Source: an uncultured bacterium (lineage in GTDB: Bacteria > Methylomirabilota > Methylomirabilia > Rokubacteriales > CSP1-6). Taken from it: a DNA stretch of 6,689 nt. A model generated the notes under the pieces. That model was not told where the DNA came from. It worked only from the letters and a program-made list of their open reading frames with translations, and did not search any database. The stretch spans positions 1-6,689 of the forward strand of contig CAMLFJ010000189.1 of NCBI GenBank assembly GCA_946479205.1, given 5' to 3'. Of the stretch, positions 6,377 to 6,689 are shown one piece after another (the stretch's first letter is position 1; each line of letters begins with the position of its first letter). Made by a program: the position numbers and the translations under genes.

Positions 6377-6689
6377 TCCTCCAGCTGCTGGACGCGCCAG
6401 AGGCGGGCGTAGAGGCCGCCGGCGGCCAGGAGGTCGGCGTGGCGCCCCTGCTCGACCACGCGCCCCTCGTCGAGGACCACGATCGCGTCGGCCTCGGCGG
6501 CCGCCTTGAGCCGGTGGGTCATGAGCAGCGTGGTACGGCCGCTCGCCGCTCCCCGCAGCGCGCGGGTGATCTCCCACTCCTTGGCCGCGTCCACCGAGGC
6601 CAGCACGTCGTCCAGGACCAGGAACGGCGGATCGGCCACGAGCGCGCGCGCCAGCGCCACGCGCTGCCGCTGGCCGCCGGAGAGCGTGA
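6358..6689 (-). CDS. ABC exporter half-transporter, MdlA/TM287-like subunit, C-terminal end (partial at right edge)
   Basis: This is the last 109 residues of an ABC ATPase; the frame is open to the right edge, so the membrane domain and Walker A lie outside the window. It begins in the signature motif (TLSGGQRQRVALARAL), which sits upstream of a GTG at 6660 that should not be taken as a start. Walker B is FLVLDD, with Asp (complement 6607-6609) where the catalytic Glu is expected, followed by the D-loop ASVD. The H-loop reads MTHRL and the end is LYARLWRVQQLEDELANA. The LDD pattern is what MdlA, BmrC and TM287 show: the non-hydrolysing site of a heterodimeric exporter. The partner is the gene 14 bases downstream. 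It is the first gene seen of the - strand operon, whose promoter must lie beyond the window. Confidence 0.92.
   Translation of the reverse strand, partial: TLSGGQRQRVALARALVADPPFLVLDDVLASVDAAKEWEITRALRGAASGRTTLLMTHRLKAAAEADAIVVLDEGRVVEQGRHADLLAAGGLYARLWRVQQLEDELANA

Noticed and set aside
4577..6412. 611-codon open frame on the + strand
   Set aside because: Antisense to the ABC subunit; Arg/His/Glu-rich with no domain, a normal by-product of high third-position GC.
6344..6577. 78-residue N-terminal extension of the second ABC subunit
   Set aside because: Arg/Gly/Pro-rich and out of frame over the first ABC gene's ATPase, which has clear motifs there.

Overview
This is a gene-dense, very GC-rich bacterial chromosomal fragment. 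By eye it is about 70% G+C, with G or C at most third codon positions. It holds nine protein-coding genes and almost no intergenic DNA. I see no RNA genes, transposases, CRISPR repeats or phage genes. High GC, an Rv3520c-type F420-dependent oxidoreductase and a UPF0282/COG2248 metallohydrolase (best known from archaea) suggest an uncultivated soil or sediment lineage such as Rokubacteria/NC10, or another F420-using phylum. That placement is inference and weakly supported.

Layout. On the + strand, bases 2-421 carry the C-terminal half of an EamA/DMT-type membrane transporter that enters from the left edge. Everything else is on the - strand and reads right to left as one probable operon of eight genes. 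First come two half-size ABC exporter subunits: the first is cut by the right edge (6689-6358) and the second is complete (6343-4505). They are followed by an alkyltransferase-like DNA repair protein (4508-4164), an LLM-class F420-dependent oxidoreductase (4151-3123), a YbaK-type trans-editing domain protein (3117-2623), an SDR dehydrogenase (2626-1865), a UPF0282-type MBL-fold hydrolase (1842-877) and a peroxiredoxin (872-405). Junctions run from 4-bp ATGA overlaps to gaps of 22 bases or fewer. The operon converges on the EamA gene, with the two 3' ends overlapping by 17 bp.

How the genes may work together. The ABC pair looks like a heterodimeric exporter: one subunit has the degenerate LDD Walker B and the other the intact LDE. 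Downstream lie alkyl-lesion recognition, a flavin/F420 redox enzyme, a dehydrogenase, a tRNA quality-control enzyme and a thiol peroxidase. A role in coping with toxic, alkylating or oxidising small molecules is plausible. Co-transcription alone does not prove it, because such compact genomes also string unrelated genes together.

The most unusual sequence-level signals are two. One is an 83-bp, lower-GC block bounded by perfect 8-bp inverted repeats, sitting in frame in the linker of the second ABC subunit. The other is a 22-bp tandem duplication exactly at the junction of the two ABC genes, which appears to have pulled apart an ancestral stop/start overlap. A perfect 7-bp hairpin also fills nearly all of the gap in front of the MBL gene.
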